Translations under genes and position numbers: made by a program | Assembly: GCF_900107605.1 (NCBI RefSeq) | Contig: NZ_FNQJ01000022.1 | Location: 1 to 64,000 of the forward strand | Reading direction: 5' to 3' | Origin: Acidovorax soli | GTDB lineage: Bacteria; Pseudomonadota; Gammaproteobacteria; Burkholderiales; Burkholderiaceae_C | Length of the DNA: 64,000 nt | Notes under the pieces: generated by a model | Told to the model about the DNA's origin: nothing | Seen by the model: only the letters and a program-made list of their open reading frames with translations | Database searches by the model: none | In this document: positions 1 to 8,689 of the stretch, in pieces | Layout: each line of letters starts with the position of its first letter | Numbering within the stretch: position 1 is the stretch's first letter

Positions 1-45
1 ATGATAGTGCGGGTTCCCGTGTGAAAGTAGGTCATCGTCAGGCTC
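1..45 (+). rRNA. rrf: 5S ribosomal RNA, 3' end only
   Basis: The first 45 bases match the 3' end of a betaproteobacterial 5S rRNA (GATAGTGCGG, then TTCCCGTGTGAAAGTAGG, then ATCGTCAGGCT). The 5' part lies outside the window, so this is the tail of an rRNA operon read left to right. A strong terminator follows. The exact 3' end is uncertain by a few bases. Confidence 0.88.
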
Positions 46-59
46 TTACAGCCCAGTAA

Positions 60-90
60 CGCCCCGCTCAACATTTGAGTGGGGCGTTTC
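60..90 (+). terminator. Rho-independent terminator of the rRNA operon
   Basis: A 12-bp stem (60-71 with 75-86, one G-T pair) closes a three-base loop and is followed by TTTCTG. It lies 15 bases after the 5S end, as expected for the end of an rrn operon. About 125 bases with nothing recognisable follow before the convergent amidotransferase gene. Confidence 0.85.
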
Positions 91-217
91 TGCTTTCAGC
101 GCCGCTATCGCCGCCCGCCGCGAATCAATTCAAACCTTCTGTGCATGCCCAGTCCGGCAAAGGGGCAGCGGCCAGCAACAAGTGGGTTCTGTATTCGATG
201 AGCGTGGCGTGGAAAAG

Positions 218-988
218 CTAGCCCCTGCCCGCCTCGCTTCCCCCCGCAAATACCTTCAGTTCTCCCGAGCCGAACGCCTTCCATTCCTCATTGACCGTCA
301 ACGGCTCCGTCGCCAGCAATTGCACCTTGTCGGATGGTGTGGTGAGGGGGGCAAAATCAATGCAGAGATCTTCATCCGATAGCTGCGCAATGGCAAAAGG
401 ATGCCGCCTCTGCAGGTGATAAAGGTGGGTGGAGGCATGGGCCCACAGGGCTTCGCCATTGGACAACAGAAAATTGAAGGTGCCGTGCGCGGCAATTTGC
501 GGTGTCAGCTCCCGCAGCGTGCGGGTGAGTTCGTCAATGCTGGGCATGCCCGCGTGCGATTTGGCAAGCTCTTGCAGCAACCAGCAAAACGCATGCTCGC
601 TGTCGGTATTGCCCACCGGGTGAAAGTGCGCGTGCAGGCGCGGGCGAAACTCCTTCAGATCGCCGTTGTGCGCAAAAACCCAGTAGCGACCCCACAGTTC
701 ACGCACAAAAGGATGGCAGTTCTGGAGGCTGACAGGCCCCTGCGTAGCCTTGCGGATATGGGCAATGACGTTGAGGCTCTTGATGGGGTAGTGCCGGATG
801 AGCTCGGCAATGGGTGAATCGGCCGCGCGCAGATGGTCCACGAAATGGCGCAGGCCCCGGTCTTCGAAGAACGCAATGCCCCACCCATCGGCGTGATCGG
901 CGGTATTGCCGCCACGTTGCGCAAATCCCCGAAAGCTGAAGGTGATGTCCGTGGGGGTATTGCTGTTCATTCCAAGCAGCTGGCACAT
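218..988 (-). CDS. Class II glutamine amidotransferase, YafJ type
   Basis: A 256-residue stand-alone glutamine amidotransferase of the YafJ/DUF4846-like class II group. After removal of Met1 the protein would begin with Cys2, the nucleophile of Ntn-type glutaminases (N-terminus MCQLLGMN). The conserved DGWGIAFF and FAHNGDL segments lie near residues 34 and 104. Only the glutaminase domain is present, with no synthetase domain, so the acceptor of the ammonia is unknown. The gene lies 33 bp downstream of the MFS gene on the same strand and may be co-transcribed with it. Cys2 makes the start certain. Confidence 0.88.
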   Translation of the reverse strand: MCQLLGMNSNTPTDITFSFRGFAQRGGNTADHADGWGIAFFEDRGLRHFVDHLRAADSPIAELIRHYPIKSLNVIAHIRKATQGPVSLQNCHPFVRELWGRYWVFAHNGDLKEFRPRLHAHFHPVGNTDSEHAFCWLLQELAKSHAGMPSIDELTRTLRELTPQIAAHGTFNFLLSNGEALWAHASTHLYHLQRRHPFAIAQLSDEDLCIDFAPLTTPSDKVQLLATEPLTVNEEWKAFGSGELKVFAGGSEAGRG

Positions 989-1021
989 GAGAGGACCCGG
1001 TGATGATGTGAAGGCATGCGG

Positions 1022-2500
1022 TCAGGGTTGCTGAGCCGCGGTGGCCTGGCCTGGCGCACCGCGCAATTGCCATGCCGCAATAAGCGCCAGCAGGCAGAGT
1101 CCTGCCAGCATCAGGAAGGTTTCGCCAAACGCTGCGATGCGTGCGGGGCTCGTGGCTGCGGTCGTCAATGAGTCTCCATGCACGCCCAGGCGCCATTCGA
1201 GCACGATTCCGCAAAGACCGACTCCTGCAGCGCCCCCCAGCATGCGCACGAAGCCGATGATGCTCGATCCCTGGGAAATGAGCGTCTTGTCCAGCGGCCG
1301 CATGGCGCCCAGATTGAGCGAGGGCAGGATGAAGCCCAGCCCGATGCGGCCCAGCACGGCAAACAGCACCAGCGTCCACAGTGCAGACTGCAGCCCCACC
1401 AGCTTCATCAGCACAAAGGAAATGCCCAGCAGCGCCAGGCCGGTGCCGACCAGCCAGTGGGTGGGAGCCCTGTCGGCCAGCCGACCGACCAGAGGAATGG
1501 TGACCGCCAGCACGAGGCCAGAGGGCAGCATGATGGTGCCCACATGCGAGGCAGAAAGCTGCAACCCCAGTTGCATGAAAACCGGTAGCAGATACGTGGA
1601 GCCAAAGAGCGCAGTGCCGTAGATGAAGGCCACCACACTGCCCATGGCGAACTGCCGGTATTCAAAGACCCTCAGGTCCATCAGGGGCTTGTGGCCGCGC
1701 CGCGCAATGCGCCGTTGCCACCACAGGAACAGCACCACGAACAGCATGGCAGTGCCCAGCAGCAGGGTCGCCTGGGCGTAAGGCCCGCTGTGCAGCGCCA
1801 CCAGGCCATTGAGCAGGCACAGCGTGCCCAGGGTACCCAGCGCCAGCCCGCGCCAGTCCAGTGGTTCGCCGCTGCGGTTCGCCGGCATTCCGCCGGGGGC
1901 GGTGGTGGGCACGAATTTGTAGGCCAGTGTGATGGAGGCCAGGCAAAATGGCACGACCATGAAAAAAATCGAGCGCCAGCCAAACCAGTCCACCAGCAGG
2001 CCTCCCAGGCTGGGCCCGATGGCGGGCGCCAGTACGACCCCCATGCCGAAAATGCCGCTGGCGCGCCCCTGTTCATGGGGTTGAAAAGCATAGAGGATGA
2101 TCACTGCGGGAATCGGCTGTACCACCCCGGCGGCCAGCCCCTCGGCCACACGGGCGGCGAGCACCAGTCCGAAATCCCCGGCGATGCCGCCGCCAATGCC
2201 CCCTGCGAGCAGCAGCACCATGGCGCCTACGTAAGTGGCCCGGTAGCCATACCGCGACAGCAGCCACGGTGTGGTGAGCATCGACACTGTGGTGGCCACC
2301 ATGAAGCCCGACGTGACCCATTGGGCGCGTTCCTGGCCGAGCGCGAAATAGTGGCTCATGTCCGGAATCGCCACATTGACGATGGTGGACGACATGATGG
2401 ACGCCATGGTCCCCACCATCACCGAAAGCAGCACCAGCCAGCGGTACCGCTCGCCATGGCGCTCGCGCAGCATGGAGGGCGAGCCGCAGGGCTGTGTCAT
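1022..2500 (-). CDS. MFS drug exporter, DHA2 (EmrB/QacA) family
   Basis: A 492-residue inner-membrane proton antiporter of the 14-helix DHA2 family. The first helix contains the typical STIVNVAIPDM motif, and motif C-like glycine and proline residues occur in helix 5 (GVVLAPAIGPSLGGLLVDW). The frame stays open for 41 further codons upstream, but those codons overlap the tautomerase gene. I chose the ATG at 2500 (MTQPCGSPS), 10 bp after the tautomerase stop. The likely role is export of drugs or toxic metabolites; the substrate cannot be told from sequence. No adaptor or outer-membrane gene is adjacent, so it probably acts alone. Confidence 0.87.
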   Translation of the reverse strand: MTQPCGSPSMLRERHGERYRWLVLLSVMVGTMASIMSSTIVNVAIPDMSHYFALGQERAQWVTSGFMVATTVSMLTTPWLLSRYGYRATYVGAMVLLLAGGIGGGIAGDFGLVLAARVAEGLAAGVVQPIPAVIILYAFQPHEQGRASGIFGMGVVLAPAIGPSLGGLLVDWFGWRSIFFMVVPFCLASITLAYKFVPTTAPGGMPANRSGEPLDWRGLALGTLGTLCLLNGLVALHSGPYAQATLLLGTAMLFVVLFLWWQRRIARRGHKPLMDLRVFEYRQFAMGSVVAFIYGTALFGSTYLLPVFMQLGLQLSASHVGTIMLPSGLVLAVTIPLVGRLADRAPTHWLVGTGLALLGISFVLMKLVGLQSALWTLVLFAVLGRIGLGFILPSLNLGAMRPLDKTLISQGSSIIGFVRMLGGAAGVGLCGIVLEWRLGVHGDSLTTAATSPARIAAFGETFLMLAGLCLLALIAAWQLRGAPGQATAAQQP

Positions 2501-2510
2501 GGTGCGGTGC

Positions 2511-2699
2511 TCAGGAGCGTTCGGTCCAGAGTGTGCCGCCGGTGGCCCAGTTTTCGCGCTTGACGTCGGTGATGAGGATGTCCACCGATTCGGGCGAGCC
2601 GCCCAGGATCTCCACAGAAACACGCGTGATCTCGGCGACCAGCTTTTTCTTCTGCTCGATGGTGCGGCCTTCCATCATTTCAATGTGGTACGTTGGCAT
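2511..2699 (-). CDS. 4-oxalocrotonate tautomerase family protein
   Basis: A 62-residue protein beginning MPTYHIEM, so Met removal exposes Pro1, the catalytic base of the tautomerase superfamily. The length and the segment EGRTIEQKKKLVAEITRV match single-domain 4-oxalocrotonate tautomerases, which work as hexamers. No catechol meta-cleavage genes are nearby, so the natural substrate is unknown; many such proteins have only promiscuous activities. It lies 10 bp upstream of the MFS exporter and is probably in the same transcript. Confidence 0.85.
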   Translation of the reverse strand: MPTYHIEMMEGRTIEQKKKLVAEITRVSVEILGGSPESVDILITDVKRENWATGGTLWTERS

Positions 2700-2730
2700 G
2701 TTCAATGGCTCCTTGCAATGCAATGCCTGA

Positions 2731-2964
2731 TCATATCGGCGCCGCGGGTGGCGGCTGATCGGGGTTCTGTAGGGGCAAGGCCGCGCAAACCGGGCAGATG
2801 CACGCACGCCTTCGCAGCGCGTCCGGAACGGCCGCCAGGGCAGCGGCGGACAGGTGCGCCGACATGCACCAGCAGGTTTCGGCTGCTTGCCCGGCCACCA
2901 CGGCGCACTGGTTGCCTTGCCCGCACAAAGGGCAGATGCTGGTATCAAGGGGTGGCTGGGACAT
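2731..2964 (-). CDS. Small cysteine-rich CWC family protein
   Basis: A 77-residue protein with the paired cysteine motifs CPLCGQGNQC, ETCWCM and CICPVC that define the cysteine-rich CWC family (PF14375). The spacing suggests a bound metal, probably zinc, but the function of the family is unknown. The ATG at 2964 (MSQPPLDTS) is preferred over an in-frame start 33 bases upstream because family members begin just before the first CPxC. The C-terminus (DQPPPAAPI) is a short proline-rich tail. The gene is 31 bp upstream of the tautomerase gene. Confidence 0.8.
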   Translation of the reverse strand: MSQPPLDTSICPLCGQGNQCAVVAGQAAETCWCMSAHLSAAALAAVPDALRRRACICPVCAALPLQNPDQPPPAAPI

Positions 2965-3032
2965 AGGCAGATCATCAGGGCACGGGCCCGAAGGCAAGAA
3001 GACCAGTGTAAAGGTGCCGATCCCAAACGAAA

Positions 3033-3050
3033 GGCACCCCGCAGGGTGCC
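3033..3050 (-). terminator. Terminator after malate synthase
   Basis: On the minus strand a perfect 7-bp GC-rich stem (GGCACCC with GGGTGCC) and a four-base loop are followed by TTTCGTTT. It lies about 90 bp past the glcB stop and before the CWC gene. Confidence 0.6.
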
Positions 3051-3068
3051 CATGTGCATAGAAAATGC

Positions 3069-3109
3069 AGACTATCGCTTGTCCATAAAGCGCTGGAAGC
3101 TATGAATTA
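3069..3109. repeat. Dispersed imperfect palindrome, copy 1 (intergenic)
   Basis: The segment AGACTATCGCTTGTCCATAA continues AGCGCTGGAAGCTATGAATT, an imperfect palindrome around GCTTG...AAGCGC. Related sequences occur at 5514-5570, 14977-15037, 17604-17660, 20431-20477 and 33014-33074. This copy lies between glcB and its terminator. Confidence 0.6.
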
Positions 3110-3142
3110 ACTAGCGAAAACGTGCCAATGCTGCCGGCGCTC

Positions 3143-5350
3143 TTATGCGGCTGCCTTGAGCTTCAGGCGCCAGGCGTGCAGCAGCGGCTCGGTATAGCCG
3201 CTGGGCTGCTCGGTGCCCTTGGTCACCAGCTCCACCGCGGCGCGGTAGGCGTAAGAGGTCTCGAAGTGGCCCGCCATGGGCTGGTACAGCGGGTCGCCGG
3301 CATTTTGCTGGTCGACCACCGCGGCCATGCGGCGGAAGGTTTCCTGCACCTGCGCCTCGGTCACCACGCCATGCAGCAGCCAGTTGGCCATGTGCTGGCT
3401 GCTGATGCGCAGCGTGGCGCGGTCTTCCATCAGGCCCACGTTGTGGATGTCGGGCACCTTGGAGCAACCCACGCCCTGGTCCACCCAGCGTACCACGTAG
3501 CCCAGGATGCCCTGGGCGTTGTTGTCCAGCTCCTGCTGCTTCTCGGCGTCGCTCCAGTTGGGGGCGGAGGCCACAGGCACGGTGAGCAGGCCGGTCAGCA
3601 GGTTGTCGCGCTCGGCATTGGCGTCGATCTTTTCCAGCGCGATCTGGATGTCGCTCACCTTCACCTGGAGGTAATGCAGCGCATGCAGCGTGGCGCCGGT
3701 GGGGCTGGGTACCCAGGCGGTGTTGGCGCCGGCCTGGGGGTGGGCGATCTTTTGCTTGAGCATGTCGGCCATCAGGTCGGGCATGGCCCACATGCCCTTG
3801 CCGATCTGTGCCTTGCCGCGCAGGCCGCACGACAGGCCGACCAGCACATTGCTGCGTTCGTAGGCGGGCAGCCAGGCGCTGGTTTTCATGTCGCCCTTGC
3901 GCACCATGGGGCCAGCGTGCATGGCGGTGTGCATTTCGTCGCCGGTACGGTCGAGGAAGCCGGTGTTGATGAAGGCCACGCGGCTGCTGGCGGCGGCGAT
4001 GCAGGCCTTGAGGTTGACGCTGGTGCGGCGCTCCTCGTCCATGATGCCCAGCTTGACGGTGCTGTCAGGCAGGCCCAGCAACTGCTCCACGCGGCCGAAC
4101 AATTCGGCGGCAAAGCCCACTTCGGCCGGGCCGTGCATCTTGGGCTTGACGATGTAGACCGAGCCCTTGCGCGAGTTGCGGATGCCGTTCTTGCCGTGGC
4201 CTTGCAGGTCGTGCAGTGCGATCGCGGTGGTCACCACCGCGTCCATGATGCCTTCGGGAATCTCGCGCTGCTGGCCCTGGGCGTCGGTCCACAGGATGGC
4301 CGGGTTGGTCATCAGGTGGCCCACGTTGCGCAGGAACATGAGCGAGCGGCCATGCAGGCGCACTTCGCCCTGGCCGCTGGCGGCCGTGTAGATGCGGTCC
4401 GGGTTCAGGCCGCGGGTCACGGTCTTGCCGCCCTTGTCGAACGACTCGGTCAGCGTGGCCTGCAGGATGCCCAGCCAGTTGGCGTAGCCCAGCACCTTGT
4501 CGTCGGCATCGACGGCGGCCACCGAGTCTTCGAGGTCGAGGATGGTGGACAGCGCCGCTTCCAGCACCAGGTCGCTCACGCCGGCGGCATCGGTCTGGCC
4601 GATGGGCGTGGCGCGGTTGATCTGGATATCGAGGTGCAGGCCGTTGTGCTGCAGCAGCACCGACGAGGGCTGGGCCGAGCTGCCCTGGTAGCCGGTGAAC
4701 TGGGCCGGGTTCTTCAGGCCCGTGGTGCTGCCGTTCTTCAGGGCCACGACCAGCTGCCCACCCTCCACGCGGTAGCCCGTGGCGTCCTTGTGCGAGCCGG
4801 TGGCCAGCGGCGTGCTCTGGTCGAGCACATTGCGGGCGAACTCGATCACCCTGGCGCCGCGCACGGGGTTGTAGCCCTTGCCCTTTTCGGCGCCGTCGGT
4901 CTCGGGGATGGCATCGGTGCCATAGAGCGCGTCGTACAGGCTGCCCCAGCGGGCGTTGGCGGCGTTCAGCGCGTAGCGGGCGTTCAGGATGGGCACCACC
5001 AGCTGGGGACCGGCCTGGATGGCGAGCTCGTCGTCCACCTGGGTGGTGGTGGCCTGCACGTCGGCGGGCTGGGGCACCAGGTAGCCGATGGCTTCAAGAA
5101 ACTTGCGGTAGGCCGCCATGTCGGTGATGGGGCCAGGGTGGGCCTTGTGCCAGGTGTCCAGCTCGGTCTGCAGGCGGTCGCGCTCGGCCAGCAGGGCGAT
5201 GTTGCGCGGGGCCAGGTCGGACACGATGGCGTCAAAGCCTTTCCAGAAGGCGCTGCTCTGCACGCCGGTGCCGGGCAAGACCTTGTCTTCCACGAAGCGG
5301 AACAGGGAGGTGGCCACTTGCAGGCCGTGGACAGAGGTGCGTGCGGTCAT
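3143..5350 (-). CDS. glcB: Malate synthase G
   Basis: A 735-residue cytoplasmic enzyme that condenses glyoxylate with acetyl-CoA to give malate, in the glyoxylate and glycolate routes. The N-terminus ([20 protein letters not shown]), the length and the internal segments [33 protein letters not shown] and [13 protein letters not shown] are those of the G isoform rather than the shorter A isoform. The start at 5350 matches the family N-terminus; a longer frame upstream has no homology. It is divergent from a LysR regulator 274 bp away, which is a candidate regulator. No glcDEF genes are adjacent. Confidence 0.96.
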   Translation of the reverse strand: MTARTSVHGLQVATSLFRFVEDKVLPGTGVQSSAFWKGFDAIVSDLAPRNIALLAERDRLQTELDTWHKAHPGPITDMAAYRKFLEAIGYLVPQPADVQATTTQVDDELAIQAGPQLVVPILNARYALNAANARWGSLYDALYGTDAIPETDGAEKGKGYNPVRGARVIEFARNVLDQSTPLATGSHKDATGYRVEGGQLVVALKNGSTTGLKNPAQFTGYQGSSAQPSSVLLQHNGLHLDIQINRATPIGQTDAAGVSDLVLEAALSTILDLEDSVAAVDADDKVLGYANWLGILQATLTESFDKGGKTVTRGLNPDRIYTAASGQGEVRLHGRSLMFLRNVGHLMTNPAILWTDAQGQQREIPEGIMDAVVTTAIALHDLQGHGKNGIRNSRKGSVYIVKPKMHGPAEVGFAAELFGRVEQLLGLPDSTVKLGIMDEERRTSVNLKACIAAASSRVAFINTGFLDRTGDEMHTAMHAGPMVRKGDMKTSAWLPAYERSNVLVGLSCGLRGKAQIGKGMWAMPDLMADMLKQKIAHPQAGANTAWVPSPTGATLHALHYLQVKVSDIQIALEKIDANAERDNLLTGLLTVPVASAPNWSDAEKQQELDNNAQGILGYVVRWVDQGVGCSKVPDIHNVGLMEDRATLRISSQHMANWLLHGVVTEAQVQETFRRMAAVVDQQNAGDPLYQPMAGHFETSYAYRAAVELVTKGTEQPSGYTEPLLHAWRLKLKAAA

Positions 5351-5479
5351 GGTGCGATGCCTAAGGTAGAGAAATAAAGGGGAAAACCAGCCACTGGGCT
5401 CGCTGGCGCGAACCATGGAGAGACTGTATTGCAATTGTTTGGTGGCATAAAGCCTTTGAATATCTCGAAACCAATGACT

Positions 5480-5515
5480 TTTTTGCAAAAATAGCGTGAC
5501 TGTCTCATGCAAAAA
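5480..5515. promoter_or_regulatory. Inverted repeat between glcB and the LysR gene
   Basis: TTTTTGCA (5480-5487) and TGCAAAAA (5508-5515) form 8-bp inverted arms separated by 20 bp. The left arm is also part of the 12-bp palindrome TTTTTGCAAAAA. It lies in the 274-bp divergent intergenic region and could be an operator for the LysR protein. No experiment supports this; A/T-rich repeats also arise by chance in promoter regions. Confidence 0.35.
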
Positions 5516-5570
5516 CAATAGCTATTAACGCCTGTTGAATAGGCGATAGAGGCATTTTTGATGGAAATTT
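5514..5570. repeat. Dispersed imperfect palindrome, copy 2 (intergenic)
   Basis: AATAGCTATTAACGCCTGTT is followed by GAATAGGCGATAGAGGCAT and TTTTGATGGAAATTT. It has the same architecture as the other copies: AATAGCT, a GCGC-like arm, TTGAATA, the complementary arm, then AGAGGC and a T-rich end. It lies in the glcB/LysR intergenic region. Confidence 0.6.
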
Positions 5571-5611
5571 CTCGATCGCCACCACCCGGTGGCGCGGTCG
5601 CTACTTGTCTC

Positions 5612-5617
5612 CATAAT
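5612..5617 (+). promoter_or_regulatory. Candidate -10 box of the LysR gene, leaderless
   Basis: CATAAT (five of six matches to TATAAT) ends 7 nt before the ATG at 5625, and no Shine-Dalgarno sequence is visible. Transcription would start at or beside the start codon. Confidence 0.4.
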
Positions 5618-5624
5618 CAGCGCC

Positions 5625-6548
5625 ATGGACAAACTCAAGGCCTTCGAATCCTTTGTGTCGGTGGCCACGCGCGGCAGCCTCACCGCTGCTGCCAAGGCCG
5701 AAGGCGTGGCGCCCGCCATCATGGGGCGCCGGCTGGATGCGCTGGAAGAACACCTGGGCGTGAAGCTTCTGGTGCGCACCACGCGGCGCATCAGCCTCAC
5801 GCACGAGGGCAGCGCCTTTCTGGAGGACTGCCAGCGCCTGCTGTCCGACGTGGCCAATGCCGAGGCCAGCGTGTCGGAAGGTGGGGTGAAGGCCACGGGC
5901 CACCTGCGCATCACCGCCCCCGCCGGCTTTGGCCGCCGCCATGTGGCGCCGCTGGTGCCGCGTTTTCGCACGGCGCATCCCGACGTGACGATCTCGCTCA
6001 ACCTCAGCGACCGCGTGGTGGACCTGGCCGGCGAGGGTTTCGATTGCGCCGTGCGCGTGGGGGACTTGCCCGATTCGTCGCTGGTGAGCGTGCGCATCGC
6101 CGACAACCGCCGCCTGTGTGTGGCCACGCCCGCCTATCTGCAGCGCCATGGCACGCCGCGCCACCCCAGCGAGCTGGCGCAGCACGATTGCCTCACGCTG
6201 TCGAGCGAGGCCTCGCAGACGCGCGGCTGGGCGTTTCGCATGCCCGCCGAGGGGGGCGGCAGCGAGGTGGTGCACCTCAAGCCGGGCGGGCCGCTCGATT
6301 GTTCGGACGGCCAGGTGCTCCACGACTGGTGCCTGGCGGGCTATGGCCTGGCCTGGCGCAGCACCTGGGAGGTGGAGGCGGAAATCGCCGCGGGCCGTCT
6401 GGTGGAAGTGCTGGAGGAGTTTGCCGCGCCGCCCAATGGCATCTACGTGGTGTTTCCCCAGCGCAAGCACATGCCGCTGCGGGTGCGCCTGTGGATCGAT
6501 TTCCTCAAGCACAATTACAGCCAGCCCGGTTTCTGGACGGCCGCGTAG
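5625..6548 (+). CDS. LysR family transcriptional regulator
   Basis: A 307-residue regulator with an N-terminal winged helix-turn-helix (residues 1-60; RGSLTAAAKAEGVAP and LEEHLGVKLLVRTTRR are typical) and a periplasmic-binding-like effector domain from about residue 90. It resembles the CrgA/DsdC-type LysR branch (GHLRITAPAGFGRRHVAPL). I chose the ATG at 5625 (MDKLKAFESF), which starts the conserved domain; an upstream start would add 12 unrelated residues. It is divergent from glcB, so malate synthase is a possible target, but this is inference from position. A promoter-like CATAAT directly precedes the start. Confidence 0.92.
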   Translation: MDKLKAFESFVSVATRGSLTAAAKAEGVAPAIMGRRLDALEEHLGVKLLVRTTRRISLTHEGSAFLEDCQRLLSDVANAEASVSEGGVKATGHLRITAPAGFGRRHVAPLVPRFRTAHPDVTISLNLSDRVVDLAGEGFDCAVRVGDLPDSSLVSVRIADNRRLCVATPAYLQRHGTPRHPSELAQHDCLTLSSEASQTRGWAFRMPAEGGGSEVVHLKPGGPLDCSDGQVLHDWCLAGYGLAWRSTWEVEAEIAAGRLVEVLEEFAAPPNGIYVVFPQRKHMPLRVRLWIDFLKHNYSQPGFWTAA

Positions 6549-6602
6549 CCCCCGCGCCGCCTTTTCTCTGAATCTGCAAGGCTTTCACAAGGAACTGACC
6601 CC

Positions 6603-7049
6603 ATGACTCTCGAAGCCGTCCTGGCCGCCCTGCACCTGGTGGCCATACTGACCTTTGTGGTCTTTCTCTCGAGCCAGGCTGCGCTGTGCCGCATTGAATG
6701 GCTCAATGCCGCCGTGGTCGAGCGCCTGGTCCGGCTGGATGTGATCTATGCCGTGGCGGGGACGGTGATGATAGCCAGCGGCCTGGCGCGCCTCATCTGG
6801 GGCGTCAAGGGCGCGTCGTGGTATCTGTCGCAACCGCTGTTTCACCTCAAGATCACCCTCGTTGTGGCCATGGTCGTGTTGTCGTTTGTGCCTTCGCTGG
6901 CGTTTCGCCGCTGGCACCGGACGCTCCGCAGCACCGGCGCCCTGCCGGATGCCACGGAAGTCGCGCGGGTGCGCCGCCTCGTGATGATCCAGTCCCATGT
7001 GCTGCCGGTGGTGGCGGTGATTGCCGTCTTCTGGGCGCGCGGCTGGTAG
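6603..7049 (+). CDS. DUF2214 family inner-membrane protein
   Basis: A 148-residue protein with four predicted membrane helices (about residues 7-27, 46-66, 81-101 and 127-146). The pattern of family DUF2214 is present: an N-terminal LAALHLVAILTFV helix, RLVRLDVIYAVAG, then WGVKGASWYLSQPLFHLKI. The function is unknown. An Arg-rich cytoplasmic loop (FRRWHRTLRS) precedes the last helix. It follows the LysR gene by 54 bp with an AAGGAACT ribosome site, so it may be co-transcribed with it. Confidence 0.82.
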   Translation: MTLEAVLAALHLVAILTFVVFLSSQAALCRIEWLNAAVVERLVRLDVIYAVAGTVMIASGLARLIWGVKGASWYLSQPLFHLKITLVVAMVVLSFVPSLAFRRWHRTLRSTGALPDATEVARVRRLVMIQSHVLPVVAVIAVFWARGW

Positions 7050-7149
7050 GCTCGCCCGGCACCGGGCGGTGCAGTTCCTGGTTTCAAAAACTGGTGCGCA
7101 GCCGGCGTCCTCTGGAGCGTGCGTTACTTCATTCAACCAAGGTTTTGCT

Positions 7150-8667
7150 GTGAATCGATCCTATCTGGATGGCCGTGTGGGCACATCCATGGCCCCAGTG
7201 CGCAGGGGGCCGCAATTGCCACTGGCCATGGCCATGCTTTTGCTCCTGTTCGGCGCGGTGTGGCTGTGGCATCTGGACAGTGTTGCCCTGAGTCCGCCTG
7301 CGGACAACATTGAGCAGCTGACCTGGATGCGGTCGCTGGAGTGGGGGTACTACAAGCACCCTCCGCTGCCCACCTGGATCATGTGGGCGTTTGTGCAGTT
7401 GGCGGGCTGGTCCGCGTGGTCCAGCTATCTGCTGGGGAGCTTGTTCACGCTGGTCAGCCTCGCCATTTTCAGCGCGCTGCTGCATGAAATCCATGGTCGC
7501 CACTATGCCTGGGTGGGCCTGTTGGCCGCCCTGGGAATCACGTTCTACAACGGGCGGATGAACTACTACAACCACAACATCGTGCTCATGCTCTGGGTCG
7601 CGTTGAGCGCATGGCTGTGGTGGCGCATCCTCACCCGGCCGCAGCGGCGCTGGTGGCTGGCGCTGGGGGTGGTTGCCGGGCTGGGAATGCTCAGCAAATA
7701 CCAGTATGCCGTGGCGGCGGTGTGCGGGCTGTGGCTGTTCGTGCGGCACGGACTGTGGCGCAGTCCGGCCCAGCGCCAGGGATTGCTGATGGCGCTGGCC
7801 ATTGCGTTGGTGATCTTTTTGCCGCATGCGCTGTGGTTGCTGGAGCAGGAACGTGGGCCGATTGCCTACGCCATGCAGTCATCCCTGGGGGCTCAGTTCG
7901 GGCCCGGCCAGCGGCTGACCGCCACGGCCCGGTGGCTGCTGGACTGGCTGTTCAACCGGTGCTTGCCCGCCGTCCTGCTGTTGCTGCTGGTGTGGTGGGC
8001 GCAGCGCCGCGCGCGCCGTCAATTGCCTTCACCGTCGGGGCCGCAAGAGCCGCATGGGGCCGCGGTGCTGGGGCAGTCGCTGCTGTGGTGCTGGGGCCTG
8101 TTGCCGCCGGCGTTCATGGCGGCCATGGGGGTGCTGTGGGGGGTGGACCTGCAACTGCAGTGGGGCACGGCGTTTGCTCTCTGGACGGTACCGGCCTGCA
8201 TGGCCGTTTTGGGTTTGCGCGAGGCGACTTTGCGCGCAGGATGGACATTGCCCGTGGCGGGCGTGGCGTTTGTGGCGCTGCAGGGCCTGCTGGTATGGCA
8301 GTCGTACGACACCTCCGCTTTTGGCCGCCATCCCCCGCGCTCGGCGCACTGGCGCGAATTTCGGTCCCAGGCGCTGGCGGAGGCGGTGGCACAGCCCGCG
8401 CGGCAGGAACTGGGCGGCCCCGTGCGCATCATCAGCGGGCCGGCAGCCGCCAGCGGCGCAGTGGCGCTGTGGCTGCCGGAGCAGCCACGGGTGCTCATTT
8501 ATGGCGATCCGGCGTTGAGTCCGTGGATCACACCGCGCGAACTGGAGCGCGGGGGCATCCTGGAACTGTGGCCTCCCGGCGAGGGGCCGGCGGATGCGCA
8601 CCGGGTGCTCGACGGCTGGGGCTGGCGGGTGCGGCCGCCGGCCGCTGCCAGTGGGGGTGGCGCCTGA
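7150..8667 (+). CDS. GT39-type membrane glycosyltransferase (ArnT/PMT-like)
   Basis: A 505-residue polytopic protein of the dolichyl-phosphate-mannose/ArnT superfamily, which moves a sugar from a polyprenyl phosphate to a periplasmic acceptor. The first periplasmic loop holds the acidic stretch DNIEQLTW and then SLEWGYYKHPPLPTW, the usual family signature. About 10-12 helices follow and the C-terminus is soluble. The start is uncertain: I use GTG at 7150, with AAGG seven bases upstream, but ATG at 7189 is possible. Facing it is the remnant of a GT2 gene of the kind that makes polyprenyl-phosphate sugars, so the pair may once have worked together. Confidence 0.82.
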   Translation: MNRSYLDGRVGTSMAPVRRGPQLPLAMAMLLLLFGAVWLWHLDSVALSPPADNIEQLTWMRSLEWGYYKHPPLPTWIMWAFVQLAGWSAWSSYLLGSLFTLVSLAIFSALLHEIHGRHYAWVGLLAALGITFYNGRMNYYNHNIVLMLWVALSAWLWWRILTRPQRRWWLALGVVAGLGMLSKYQYAVAAVCGLWLFVRHGLWRSPAQRQGLLMALAIALVIFLPHALWLLEQERGPIAYAMQSSLGAQFGPGQRLTATARWLLDWLFNRCLPAVLLLLLVWWAQRRARRQLPSPSGPQEPHGAAVLGQSLLWCWGLLPPAFMAAMGVLWGVDLQLQWGTAFALWTVPACMAVLGLREATLRAGWTLPVAGVAFVALQGLLVWQSYDTSAFGRHPPRSAHWREFRSQALAEAVAQPARQELGGPVRIISGPAAASGAVALWLPEQPRVLIYGDPALSPWITPRELERGGILELWPPGEGPADAHRVLDGWGWRVRPPAAASGGGA

Positions 8668-8689
8668 CATGGCGGCGCCCGGGGCGCCT

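Noticed and set aside
2501-2623. Forty-one extra N-terminal codons for the MFS exporter
   Set aside because: They overlap the tautomerase gene and lack homology; ATG at 2500 gives the normal family N-terminus.
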